This document shows positions 20,997 through 33,027 of a stretch of DNA of 64,000 nt, in pieces; the stretch's first letter is position 1, and every line of letters begins with the position of its first letter. Source of the DNA: Linanthus parryae (taxonomy: Eukaryota; Streptophyta; Magnoliopsida; Ericales; Polemoniaceae). The stretch covers positions 17,618,001 through 17,682,000 of the forward strand of contig JALGPY010000007.1 of NCBI GenBank assembly GCA_023055425.1, in the 5' to 3' direction. The notes under the pieces were generated by a model, which ran no database searches, was not told where the DNA came from, and saw only the letters and a list, made by a program, of their open reading frames with translations. Made by a program: the position numbers and the translations under genes.

Positions 20997-22754
20997 TTCA
21001 AATGCATACAGTAACGAAAGAACGAATCTAACAAACTCATGTTTAAAGACAATTTTATCCTTCCAGGTTATACTACTATCAATAACATCCATGTGTTCAA
21101 TAATACTACATGGCTATCTAGTTTAATTCAGTGTGTTTCGAAACACTTGAGCATCCCACTCCTTGCCAGTAAAAATGAAAAAAAAAAAAAAAAACAGCAT
21201 GTTGTTTCTTGAAACTAAACACTCAATCATAATCATGATTTCGACATATTGGGCCTATTCTTGATAGTGGTCTTGGGTTGGTGAAAAAAGTTGGACATTG
21301 AAATTGGGCTAAAGAAGCGGGCCTCAGATGGGCCAGATCGGTCTTGCACCCAATCCGCTTGGGTAATGCCCAAAAAATGATCATTTATGATGAGGAGGAG
21401 TCGAACTATTAACCTCTATAAGTAAGATATGACATAATAAACACAGTATAAGTACTCATGTTCCACTCTTTCCATTAGGGCTACAGTTGTTTCAAAGAGG
21501 TTCATAAGGCGTGCCTGCGCCGCAGGGCGTCTCCTCCTTGTTTCCGACTTATTTTTCCTTTCTTGACGATCAATGTCTCTTTTACACATTATCGATGGTG
21601 ATTCCTTCATGTAAGTATCCCTCATTTTGTAAATTTTGTAATTTTGATCTATGAGCAAAATTTGAGTCGATGATGAAGAGAATTTAAGAGATAGGTGCAT
21701 TGCAATATTTATGCTAAGTATGTGATGTAGGAACTTATGCAATCGAAACTCAGTTGGAGATTTCCGCTTGTTGTGTAGGTCGTTCTGCATCCAGCATGCT
21801 TAATTCATCTATCCTGTAAAGGATAATTTTATTTTTCATTGAATGGCATATCTTCCGGTCACAAAATTGCCATCATATCTAAGTTTTGATCCCAATAAGA
21901 ATTTTATTTATTTGATGCTTGATAAAAATATGGTTACATACTGTTACTTAATCAGTCAAATCAAGTTCAAAATTTGGATCCTGTATATATAGTAATTAGT
22001 AATTTTGTTTAGATCCAAGTTCTATGATTTCATCTTCCCTACTGTTTCCTTAAATTTATCAACAATTTGGCCAGAAAAAAGATGTTTCATATGTAAGATT
22101 CATATCAGGAACTATTCTTTATTAAAAAAATCATTTTTTTAGAAAAGAAAGGATATCTGATATGTAAGATTCATGAAACATGGGTTCAACATTCAATAAA
22201 AATGTTTCCCTATTGACGCGCGTAGTTCAGGCTTGATCATAATAATATAAATTAACGTGTTGTAATCATCAACTTTTTCTTTAAGAAGAAGTCATCTAAT
22301 TTTTTAAAGAGAATATTAGTATTTATTTTTAGATGAAACTAAATTCACTAATATGAACTGCATTTATTTTTTTTTAGTTGAAGAAATTAGAAAAGGCCCC
22401 CAACTGTTGCTATGGAAGAAAAAAGTAAGGATCATTGTTCTTGACATATCAATGTTTGTGGTAAGTTATTTTCTTCTGTTTTAATTGTGTTATTACAAAT
22501 TTACTTTCCTATTGTCTTAATGTCTCATTCACTCTATCACCAAAGCAAAATGCAACAAGCTCAAGTGGCCACTCCTCGCATCCACTGTTGGTGGAGTCTC
22601 TTATTTACTCGGTATGATTGCTTCTTCAATTTATTAATGCATTCTATAAGCTACAACATGTGGTGTGTTACCGGTTCCTTTGCTAGGCAATTGAGTTCTT
22701 CAACATTATCTCATTTAACATCATAGTCGGAGTCTTATTCATTTATCATATTTC
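20997..22754. repeat. Spacer part of duplicated unit A
   Basis: This block recurs at about 36860-40140 (unit B, interrupted by CACTA) and 54067-56450 (unit C), and its last part recurs at 36088-36440 (unit D). Landmarks: 'gtaacgaaagaac', an A-run at 21180, 'gcctgcgccgcagggcg', and 'caagctcaagtggccactcc'. On the minus strand all three full copies keep an open frame with RDTYMKESPSIMCKRDID and RRRRPAAQ. On the plus strand 22378-22460 has splice-like borders. No gene is proven. Confidence 0.7.
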
Positions 22755-23923
22755 TGATGATGACGGCGGCGGCCGCGGTGGCGGTGGTTCGACGGCGGCA
22801 ATGGTGGGACTATTTTTACAATTGGGTTGACTGAATTCTGACTCTGATCTGATTGTGCAACTAGTGTCTGCAACTACTACGACGTATTTAGGTGGGTTCA
22901 GACTTCTTCAGACTTCATTAGATTGAGTCACGTGCATCGCCCCTGACAACAAATCGTATGGACTTGGCTGAAGGCTTACGGCCTTTCGGGCTTTCTACTC
23001 TTGTATCCTCTTCTCACTTCTCTTTTCTTTCTCTTTGCTTTGATTTGTTACTTTTAAGTAACGAACATATAAATGAAACCCTCTAAATAAAGTGACGCAT
23101 ATAAACTCAAAAAAGTAAAATAACTAAAATGACCCATAAAACTCGAAGAAAAAAAAAAGGCGACCCATAATTTCTCGACGTATTTTAAGAAGAAAAAAAC
23201 AAAAGAAGTTTAAACATCATCGTTTTCGTCTTATTCCCTTCAACCCCGACCATTCATTTTACCGATGTGCCCTCATCAAATACATAAAATTACACAACAT
23301 AAATGTTGAAAATTATACACTGTACACTGCTCTCTCTATCTCATCTCCTCTCTCCCTCTCGGATGTGTTCATCATAAAACAACTAAACCACCACCGCCAT
23401 CTTGTCGTCGTCAAGCTCCTCCCACCGCACCCCACCATTTTCGTCGTCGTCCTCCTCCTCGCTCGACTCCCCTCTCTCTAATTCGACATCAAGAAATGAG
23501 ATATTGCCATAGAAAAGATTGCCACAGCCAAGGCCAGCCGCGGATGCCGGGGTTGAAGTGAATAAGAAGAGAACGATGATGTTTAAACTTTTTTTAAACT
23601 TTTTTTTTTCCTTGTTTTTCCTTAAAATACATTGAAAAAGTATGGGCCTATTTAGTGGGCTTCATTTAAATTTACTTTCCTTACATAAAAACCAAATCAA
23701 AACAACGATAAAAAGAAAAGGAAAAAATAAAGAGAGGAGACGAGAAAGCCCGGAAGGCCGTAAGCCCTGAGCCAAGTCCAAACGGTTGTGTTGTCACGAG
23801 CAGTGCACGTGGCTAAATCTAATGATGTCTGAACCCATTTAAATACTTCGTCGCAGTAGTAGTAGTAGTAGTTTCGCCATCAGACAAGAGTCCGCATTCA
23901 GTCAGCCGCCGTCCTCGTCATCA
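22755..23923. promoter_or_regulatory. Head-to-head inverted promoter/leader repeat upstream of F-box copy A
   Basis: The region just upstream of the F-box gene (about 23640-23923) holds a G-box CACGTG (23806-23811), a TTTAAATA TATA-like box (23838-23845), an AGT tandem run and the 5' leader ending at donor CA|GTAAGT (23924). A reverse-complement copy lies at about 22755-23100, with its own CACGTG at 22929-22934 and the same 'cttggctgaaggcttacggcc' block in the opposite sense. The loop of about 550 bp is C/T-rich. The same arrangement exists in unit B (45616-46756). The left copy would drive transcription leftward, away from the gene. Confidence 0.7.
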
Positions 23924-24998
23924 GTAAGTTTTCTTGATCGTCAGTTTAGTTTCTTCCCCCCTTCATTCTTGTGCGGAAATCAAAATCTTCGTGTTGTTTC
24001 AAGAAGTAAGCCAAATTTGCTGATCTGGTCAGGGCTTTTGATCTATGGATTCCAAAGTCTGTATGTAATTTTTTGATAACGAGCTTTTGATCCATGATAT
24101 TCTGTTGATGTTCGTTGTTTTGATTGCTTAAGAAAATGATTGATCTAAACTCCGGTTCTTGCTAGCTGAATTGATCTCGAAGTCCTTAACCTCCCTGGAT
24201 TTTTTTTTTTTTTTTTTTTTTTTTTGCTCAATTGATTCTTGTTCTGGTGTGTACATAGCAAACTCGATGCAGTCCTTTTTTGATGGATTTCACACTTTTT
24301 TTTTGGAGAAATGGATTTCATACTTCTGAAGATCATCAATTCATCATCAATGCCAATGATTAAAAATCAAATTACAAATATCCCGTTCGTGTATAAAACT
24401 AATTCAATTTTGGCGCGCTGAGGAATGTACATAAATAAAAGTTTAGAACCGACCCATTGACAGGTCTAGTATATGTGATGTATTTAAAAAGTTTAGAAAG
24501 ACGTTTGTGTGCCTTGTATTTTCAATTTTGTACGCCGACAACTCCAATCATCTATTGATGGGTTGAATGATGACCGTTAACTGTTAGGTTTCTTTTTTAT
24601 GTTAATATACGGTCTAGTCTTTGGGATGAGAAATAATTACATAGCTTTTTCTGACGACGCCGTTATTTTATTCTTTGCTTTTTTAAGGTGTGTTTAGGGT
24701 TGAGACATCACATTAGCTCTCGTTCGGATAGGTCGTGTTATTTCTTTAGTTAGTTTCTTTCCCCTTTCATCCTTGTATGCCAGTACAATCAAGAATCTCT
24801 TGTTTCTAATAGGGAAAAATGATGTCATTAATCTGGCTAAACATTTACCTTTGCTAGCTTCATTGGGAAAATTGGTGTGACTAATCACTTTTCTCGTTCT
24901 TGTTTTTGCGATATTGTTTGTCGATATTGGTTTGATCTTTTACAGAACCCAAAATTACTATCCGTCTCGAGGAGTTTGTGATTTATGTTATCCTGGAT

Positions 24999-27211
24999 AT
25001 GGCTAAACAAAGAAAAGGAGGTAAACGTCACTCCTTGCTTTTAAAGAAAGAGTGCCACTAGTACTGTATCATTGTGACAGGCTCTACTATTTAAGCAAGA
25101 TGCGATTTATTGTTTTTACGTGAATTTGTTTTCTTTTACTGTTTACATTGACATTCCCTTTTTTTAGCAGAAACCGCAAGGAAGGGTAAGCAGCGCACCG
25201 GATTAAATGATTTGAGCTTAGACGTCTTCAAACTTGTGATGATCTTTTTAGCACAGTCTGACGGCGGTGAAAAGAGCATAGTACGGGTTGCTTCCGTGTA
25301 AGAATTTACTTAATATGCGCTCTTACCAGTACTTAGTAGATAGATAGCGAATACTACTAATAGAAGATAGAACTTACTATCTAGAGTTCAACAGATGGAG
25401 AATAACATTCTTTGGACTAATTCTATGCCACTATTGCCAAAATCCAGCTCCATACAGCTGGGTGAAAAGCTGGCGTAACTTTCATCCATGCTTATTTCTT
25501 GGAAAAAACTAAGACTACTATTCACGGTGGAAAAATAAAAAAGACCTGAATTAAGTTTAATGCAGAGTTATTGATTGTGTATTGATGAAAACGAGAAAGT
25601 AGTAAAATAATGGTGGTGACTCATATTTAGGCCTAGTGCTGGAGGAACAACTAAAAAGGTGATCGAGTAAAATTTAGGCATGAAGAAATTTAGCCCGAAG
25701 AAAGTTTTGCTGTTGGAGATGCACTAAATTCTTTCAAATCTAGAAACTTTCGAGGATTCCATTTCAATTGGAAGAGTTAACAATAATGATGTCGATAAAG
25801 CTGGATGTCAAAGGAAATGGAACATTCAATTCCTCCGGTGTTTATATTTCATGCTAACAGAAGAAAGGTTTTCCATTTGATTAGTTTCAGATCCAAAGTG
25901 AAGGTAAGTGGCTTTTTACCTAATTGTCTGGTAGATACACCCATATTGTTGTCCACTTTATCATGACCGGCATAATCAGTTTCCTCCGAATGACCAGTAA
26001 CCAGTAACTTCTCTATAACACATAAAACACCGAACAAGACATAGACGTTGGTGTTTTTCTACTGGGTTATGCACATGAGAAGGTATAGCTGTTGGGAATC
26101 TGACTGTTGAAAAATAGGTATGTAGGAAGATTACACAAGTAATATGCAAACTCATAGACAAAATCGTAGACATAAATAAAATTCAGGAGTTAACACATGT
26201 ATGAGCATATATATTCAGTTTTATGTTTACAAGTATCATCTCATTCCTTTAGTTTGATGCATCCTAAGTGTCGTTTCTCTTATATACGGAGACAAATTTC
26301 ATGCGACACATGTTCTTACACTTAATACTGTTTGTAGTATATGTTCATTGTATTTTATGTTTTCTTCAGCTGCAAACGCTTCAAGGAAGCCACTGAGGAC
26401 AAACAAGTACTCAAATCTGTAAATTTCAAGGACATATGCCTATTTACAAATCGTGATTCATTCTGGAATACGAGAGGGTTCCTGCACAAGTGTGCTCAAG
26501 CAGGAAATGATTCTGCTCGCAAGAAGATTTCAGAGGTCCGTTAATTTGCATTATATAATAGAAATTGTCAAACCACTGTTTGTTTCACATGATTATATAT
26601 GCTCTTTGTCAAAATGTATATGGAGTAGTTTCTATTTCATGTTTTCTTCTACTCCCAATAAGTTCCATGAAACGTGGAACTCTGGTTACTCGCTCAACGA
26701 AAAAATTACCTTGATATATAATGCTTATTTAACATCTTCGTCTAGGTGTAACTCGTGAACGTTCATAAACGTGCAGTATGTAGAAATGCGGGTTCAATAC
26801 ACATTTCGAAAGGCGATACTCACAGACAGAGCGGAGCAGGTAATTGGAATACAACTTAATTTGAGTTCTCTGAGTTATCTTTCCAACTCTCCACTAGTCC
26901 CATTGTTATTAGATGATTTTGATACCTCCCTGATTAATTAATAATTCATAAAAACAGCGTTTCCTTGATGCATTAAAAGCAAAGGAGGTAGTCAATACAA
27001 GGGCAAGAGATCGAGCTGCTTCGTTGGCTAAGGAAGTGAGAAATTCTGAAGATGTTCAAAACATTCATAGATCTTTTCTTGAACTCACCCATGTATCATT
27101 CAACAATTTTGTTGTGTTGTGCAGGTTTATGACGAATGGCTTACTGATCTCGACAAGGACCATGTTGAGATTTCAGATCAAATGAGCGCATTGCACTCGA
27201 TGAACTTGTGA
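24999..27211 (+). CDS. F-box-like protein, intact copy A (six coding exons, 180 residues)
   Basis: Coding exons are 24999-25020, 25171-25297, 26370-26535, 26777-26839, 26958-27035 and 27125-27211; together 543 bases, in frame, ending TGA. A non-coding leader exon ends at 23923 and the ATG exon starts at 24946. All introns are GT-AG. Residues about 18-55 (LNDLSLDVFKLVMIFLA, then VRVASVCKRFKEA) fit the F-box pattern of plant At1g67623/At2g35280-type proteins, followed by their usual VLKSVNF segment and a Cys-containing helix (GFLHKCAQAGNDSARKKISE). The C-terminal 70 residues are charged and probably helical (RARDRAASLAKEVYDEW). F-box proteins link substrates to SKP1-CUL1 ubiquitin ligases. The exon-3 acceptor is a tandem TAGCAG, so one Ala may be added or skipped. 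Splicing is predicted by eye, supported by conserved exon sizes in copies B and C. Confidence 0.72.
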
Positions 27212-27535
27212 TTATATTGTAGTTGTCTGTGGCAAATTCTTTCCGTGGCTGTTCTGTTTCGCGTTACCATTCACAACTTAGATGTGAATATTAATGGTAA
27301 TTTTATGTTGTTCTGGTGGATGGATACAGATCTTATAACTGTTATTTGGCTAGGGCGAGTCACATTCCGTGTAAACATCCCAAATCCATTATAAACAATG
27401 TAAAATTTGGTTAGTTTGGGAGACAATATATATCGAGGTCTTGTTTTGTACCATTTGCTTCCTTGTATTCCTCTTACATGTTGTCAATTGCCATGATTTG
27501 GTTCATGTATGGACGGTCATTTCAGCATTGTGATT
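27212..27535 (+). other. 3' flank of F-box copy A
   Basis: Aligns with 50952-51042 plus 51640-51870 and with 57086-57410 in the sister copies ('gcaacttagat', 'ggtggatgga', 'ccaaatccattataaacaatgtaaaat', 'caatatatatcg'). It likely contains the gene's 3' UTR; no clear AATAAA was seen. Confidence 0.5.
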
Positions 27536-29370
27536 TGTTGGAATAACTTGAATCAAAGACTAGCGAAATCACGCGAGCACCCAAGCTAGGAAAGAATGTA
27601 AACAAAGTTGAATGGGTTATGCTTTTCGTACGATTGGCGTATGTGGTCGTGCGATCAGAAAGTTTTGAGTACGACCAGGGGGCTTGGTCGCACGACCAGT
27701 GGAATGTGCGGTTTTGGGTTTCCTTGTTGGTCTTACGATGTCTTAGGATGCAAATAATGTCTCTTGTGTTTACATAACAGACCTAGGTCATGCCTAAAAT
27801 TGTGTGCATGTGTATGCACCGTGTATGTGAGTGGTGTATGGTGCAATATGGTTCTTTCTCAATAAAACAGCAAGTTTTGGCCATTGAGGTTGCTAGCGGA
27901 TTCGTTAGTGAATCGTGAATGTACCACGTTAAATTACGCTGACGTTCTTGATTATTCGTTCTTCGTTCTTGCTCGATGTCTCTGTTATAACAAACTTGCA
28001 TAAGAACTTGGTTAAAGTTTCAACACGAACTATGTCTGGTTAAGAAATCAAGATCAATCTGTTCAGTAGGGGAAACATGTTCAATTTGCGGGCCTCTAAA
28101 AAGGGATGCAGGTAAACACCTACTGTCTGAGGGGCTATCTAGGTTCCTGTTAAGAAGAAATCAAGCGCGCATCTGGTTCAAGCGTGCAATATATCATGCA
28201 AATGCATCTCGCATCTGGCCTATCAGGAATATATTCAATTTCCAGCGTGCACCTAGAGATTTGACGCACAGCTGGAATTCTGGCGATTCTGGAGTTCAAA
28301 CGCAATGTGGTTATGACGCATCTGTTGCATTAATTAATTAGAGTTAGAAGGACATGGATCAGCTAGCATGTGAGTATGTTTCTTGCGCACGATCTGGCGC
28401 GCATTCTGCACGAGTCTCTTTTCTAACATGCACGTATTTCTCGGCGGGAACCATGACAGGGTTTTTCCTCGCATACGGCGCGATCTGTTTCTTGCGAGCA
28501 TAAGGTTTATGGCGCATTTGAGGTAATTCGCGTGCATCCGACACAGAAATCTATTCTGGCGGTAGTCAGTGCTCATCTGGTCTAACATCACTCCTGGCAC
28601 TTTCGGGTGTGTACTCGTTCTAGTGCTATTTGGAGCGCATGAGGAATACATGCAGTCCTGTATCAGTGAATGTATTCGAGTCTAGTTCTAGGGGAGCACA
28701 TTTTTTTTTTTTGGAAGTGCATTCGACACATTCGTTGCAAGGATAACATGAATTTCATAATAACATTTGGCGAATTGGTCCCTCATACAGCTACGGAACA
28801 TCTGGCTCTTGGAGGCATGCTCGTTTATGATTGTGGGAGACGTATATGTACCAGGTTCCCGGATAGAAGCTTAAAGTTCCGGTTCGAGTGGTCGAGAGGA
28901 TTCAAGGCAAGTTGGAGCTAGCCGTGTCTAAAATTGAAACAACCAAGACTCGACGAGGATTCAAGTTTCTAGGCCGATTAGATCTGAGGTAGAGTTTTGT
29001 TGGAATAACACGAATCAAAGACTAGCAAGTTAGGCGAAGCAAATCAGACGAGAAACCAAGCGAGGAAGGCGAGGAAACAAAGCAACGACATCATGGGTGT
29101 TGATGGTTGTACGACCAACCTCTGTTGTGATGCGATCATAAAGTTATGTTCGCACGATCGCACGACCAGGCTGTGGACTGGAGCAATTTTGGGTTTTTTG
29201 TAGGTTTTGGTATGTCTTAGGTAGAAAGTAATTGTTGTGGAAAATCTACTAATAACAAACAATTTCATAATAACATTTTGGAATCTTATACAACAGTAAT
29301 GTCTCTTATGTCTAAATTAGAGACATAGGGTATGCCTAAACATTTCGTGCCTGAGTGTGCTTGAGCGTGC
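27536..29370 (+). mobile_element. Degenerate LTR element interrupting unit A
   Basis: Two diverged direct repeats begin TGTTGGAATAAC...GAATCAAAGACTAGC at 27536 and 28998. The first can be followed to a TTATAACA end at 27992; the second carries an internal insertion (about 29227-29295) and fades near 29360. Both contain 'gatgtcttagg/tatgtcttagg', 'aatgtctcttgtg/atg' and 'catgcctaaa'. The interior (27993-28997) is non-coding. In unit B the sequence across the left junction ('attgtgatt|gaac') is uninterrupted, supporting insertion after TGATT. Confidence 0.6.
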
Positions 29371-29724
29371 TTGAGAGAGAGACCGAGAGAGAGAATTATG
29401 AAAGTTGGAGAAATTACAAAACATATTTCTCAGGGAAACAACCAGCAAATTCGATTCACCTTTGCCGCAAATGGGAGGCCAAATTCCACATCATTTAAGT
29501 CCTTCATCCATTAGCAACCGAATAATGTGTTTAACAGACTCGGAACAAACTTGGAAAATTTACAACTACCTTTCATCAAATAAGATATTGTGAATATATT
29601 GACTTGAAGTCAAAGGCGGCAACAGATGGAGCATGAATGATTCCATGTTGTTGTGAGGCGGTGGTCTTTTGGCTTTTTCCCCAAGTTACCTTTTGCCACA
29701 CATGTGAATATATAAAGGAGTTGG
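29371..29724. other. Tail of unit A plus short unassigned sequence
   Basis: 29395-29590 aligns with 52170-52330 and 57415-57535 ('gcaaattcgatt', 'gggaggccaaattcc', 'aatgcgttta', 'ttacaactac'). 29590-29724 is unassigned; it contains 'agtcaaaggcgg', also found in the LTRs at 52332-53533. Confidence 0.5.
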
Positions 29725-31033
29725 TGTTGGAATAGATGCCCTAGAGGCAATCTAGTTTAGTATGAATTTATTTTGGCTAGAACATTCATTGTATTATTTA
29801 TTGGATATTTAATATAATGAAGTCCTTAGATTTACAATTGTGTTGTTTATCTTAAATATCCCTAGTCCAACATAATGATTAATAGGACAATCATCTATAG
29901 ACTAGTATGGGTTGGATTGATATGGAGATATCATGATCCAACACATGGGTATGCATTAGGGTAATGGCGCACTGGATTGACCCATCTCCGAGAAGGCTAA
30001 TGAAGTCACAAGCGCATCTCGTGGTGACAACGGTATTGTCATCCTTAGACTTGAAGTCACTAGATTGTCTAGTTGTGGATTATTGTGATTTTGGTAGCGT
30101 CAAACGCTACACCGTAACTGCGTAGCTATAAAGGCGTGTACCGAATACAATAATAAGCAAGCTTATAAATCGTAGTAGACGTAGATATAATTTTTCCCTC
30201 CCACATAAAGGGATCAAAGATCCGATGCCACTCGAGGGATAGTGCTTATAGAATGTCTGGCCAGACTCAAATAAATCAATATAGGATATTGATGTTATTT
30301 GCACGAATAAGGCTAATCCCAGGATCGAGAAACTATGGATTGGATATACGAGTGTGACTAGTATGTCTCGTGTATAGAGACAAAGGGATGTGACAATTAC
30401 TTGCACAAGGTTTGTCGGATGACTATTCTATTAGTTGGCTAGAATGGATGTTTTGCTAGAGACCGCTCCATATTAGCAAATTGTTGCTACCAACTTGATA
30501 GAACATATGGGGTAACACGCTTATAGATTTGAACTAGATTTGGGAATAATAAATATTATTAATTAATTAGAAGGATCACTTTGCAACACCTTGCAAACTT
30601 AGTAGGACTAATTTGCAAGGAAGGGACTAAACCGAATTCTAGTAGGACTAGAATAGGTCCTTTAGGTATTTAACAAGGATTTGTTGGACTATATAAAAAA
30701 TGCTCCTTTCTTCCCACACTTATAAATCTATTATTCATAACTTGAGTGGTAGAGAACAAAGGTGAGAGAGCAAGCAACAAGAGGATTTCTTCTTCCTCTT
30801 CCTCCAGTCCAAGCTAGCACAAAGGATAAGGAAAATCTTGATCTCAACTCTAGGCGTGGATCAATCGTAGAGACGTGAAACAATTCACGTTACAAGTCAT
30901 CATTGGAGAAACCCCAAGTTGTGTAACATGATTCTTCCTTTACCATCGTTATGGTTCTCTTCCTATGATCTTTGGAGGGTATTGAATGGATAAATTATAT
31001 TTTTCTCTGCGTATCCATGATCAAAACCCTACA
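29725..31033 (+). repeat. 5' LTR (1309 bp) of a Ty1/Copia element
   Basis: Begins TGTTGGAATAGATGCCCTAG and ends AAACCCTACA, one base before a perfect PBS. The start sequence is a common form in plant Copia LTRs. The 3' LTR is not in the window, so the boundary relies on termini and PBS. Confidence 0.8.
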
Positions 31034-31034
31034 G

Positions 31035-31047
31035 TGGTATCAGAGCC
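31035..31047 (+). other. PBS, initiator Met tRNA type
   Basis: TGGTATCAGAGCC, one base after the LTR end. Confidence 0.9.
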
Positions 31048-32610
31048 ACAGGTCGTAGAACATAGACGTGGTTTATGTGTTACGTTTTGATAGTTTTACA
31101 ATTTTAATTTATTGTTTATCGCGTAAAACAAGACAAATTAAGCATATGATGCAATTTGTCAATAATCAAACAAACAAGACCTAGTTTTTTCATTAGATGC
31201 ATGAATTAGTGAGTTTGAGAAATTTTAGGATCTTAGATCTAGGGTTTGGGCACCAATTTGGAAACTAGTTTCAAATTTGGAAACTTTTTGGACTTGGGGA
31301 ACAAGAAAGGAGTTGTTTTGGAAACAACTAAGGAAGTCAGCCCCTAGGGACCGCCCCTCTCCTTCCTTGCCGCCCAAGACCCGACCTATAGGGTTCGGCC
31401 ATTACCTGGTGGGCCCCTTGGACGGTTTTAACCATAGAAATCCTAAAATCAATAAAAATTGACCAAGCACGTTAAAATTGGATTTTAACTTTTATGTATA
31501 AATCGCATGGTGGTTGGATATGGCCTTAGGATGTGGTTTGGTGTGATTGTTTAATTTTGTGGTTTGGTTTACAGCCTGCAAGCTGATCTGTTTGATCTAA
31601 TAATTAATTAGGATTTTATGGCCTGCGAGCATTTTTTTTGCTCAACTTGTGAAATTTATTTTATTTAGTATAGTTGATTAGCTAGTGCTAGATAGAATAG
31701 ATTGTTAGCCAAGATTGAAGAAAAGAAGGCCAAAGCCAAAAGGAGCCGCAAAAGATGGAGCATGGGGCATTCCACATGACTATGAAGGATGGACCAAAAG
31801 ATGAAGACGCGTGATGTTTTTACTTTTAGGGTTTATAGATAATTCCATTGGCTTGGAATTTTATTAGTCTAGAAAAGGCCATATCCACATCACGTTTTAT
31901 TTTATTTTGTGGTTGTTTATTTTATTGTCTTATTATTTTGTGGTGGTGTATGGATGAGGCATGCAATTAGGATAATAAGATAATTAGACAACCCGGATAT
32001 ATTATTTGGAGTTGTACCCAAACTCAAATAGATAGATCAAGTTGATATGGATCAACAAAACAATAAAAATTGAATTTTAAAATCCCTCAAAACTCAAATA
32101 TTGTGTTTTTGCCTTCTCGTTATTTAAACACTCAATATTCTTCATGATTTATCAAGAACGTGCATGCCAAAGCAAGGCGACTTGGTTCATAATGATGGAA
32201 TGCGATGGCACAAACAAGTAATGTGCAATTGTTTAAATAAGAGGTTGGACACAACTAGGCTATTAATATGATTAAAACCTAGAGGCAATCAATTGGGATT
32301 ATCCATAAGGATGGATAAATAAGGAGTTATTTGCCCAATTGAACCAAGAGTTACATAGGATGCAATTGAAATTGTTCCTATCTAAAGTAGTCAAATTTTG
32401 GGTGACTTGCCAAAGCAAGCCCAAAAGGAGATGAAACATGGATCTTGGCCCACTAGAAAATATAAGGATATTTTCAGCATTAATATCTTGAGGGTTATTA
32501 ATCCGTAGAAAAATAGTGGGACCTATATTTGATAAACTAGCCATTATTGAATATAGTCAAAAAATTCACAAATACTAAAACTTGCGTATTTTCTTTTTGT
32601 AGAATTCCAA
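31048..32610 (+). other. Untranslated leader of the Copia element
   Basis: 1.56 kb of AT-rich sequence between PBS and gag with no coding signal. A strong acceptor, TTTCTTTTTGTAG, ends at about 32602 just before the gag ATG, so the leader may contain a spliced intron. Confidence 0.5.
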
Positions 32611-33027
32611 ATGGCAAACAACTCATCGAGTTCACAACATTCCCTACAATCTGTCCTTGAGAAGGACAAGCTCTCTGGAACCAACTTCCTTGATTGGTAC
32701 AGAAACTTGAGAATCGTTCTCAAGCAAGAGAAGAAACTGTACGCAATAGAGGAGCAAGTTCCAGCAGGTCCAGAAAACAATACCCAGACAACCCTAAAGG
32801 CGTATCAGAAGCGTGTAGATGACGCTAATGATGCGGCCTGTCTTATGCTATGCACCATGACCTTTGAGCTTCAGAAGCAACACGAGAACATAAATGGTGT
32901 CGATATGATCGAGCATTTGAAGCAGCTCTTCCATGAGCAGGCAAGGGTTGTGAGGTATGAGGTCTCTAAGGCATTATTCAAGTGTCATCTGACTTCAGGT
33001 TATGAAAGTCATAACTACGGGTTATGA
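32611..33027 (+). pseudogene. Ty1/Copia Gag, N-terminal part only
   Basis: A 138-codon frame with LQSVLEKDKLSGTNFLDWYR, LRIVLKQEKKLYAIEEQVP and MIEHLKQLFHEQARVVRYEV, the N-terminal half of plant Copia Gag. It is intact until KALFKCHLTSG (ending near 33000), then leaves the Gag pattern and stops. No zinc knuckle, protease, integrase or RT follows, so the element is truncated inside gag and cannot move by itself. Confidence 0.85.

Noticed and set aside
21320..21420. tRNA-like words on the minus strand ('agttcgactcc', 'agcggattggg')
   Set aside because: No cloverleaf can be drawn and box A is missing; the words recur only because the unit is duplicated. Not called as tRNA or SINE.
25780..25910. 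Possible extra exon in the third intron of F-box copy A
   Set aside because: The matching stretch in copy B reads VKGKGNSIPPVIIFHANRRK and ends at a GTAAGTG, but copy A has a frame change there and inclusion would break the F-box frame. Left as intron.
28334..28651. 105-codon minus-strand ORF with 'RNRSRRMRGKT'
   Set aside because: Lies in the interior of the degenerate LTR element in low-complexity 'gcgcat' sequence; no Gag or other motif.
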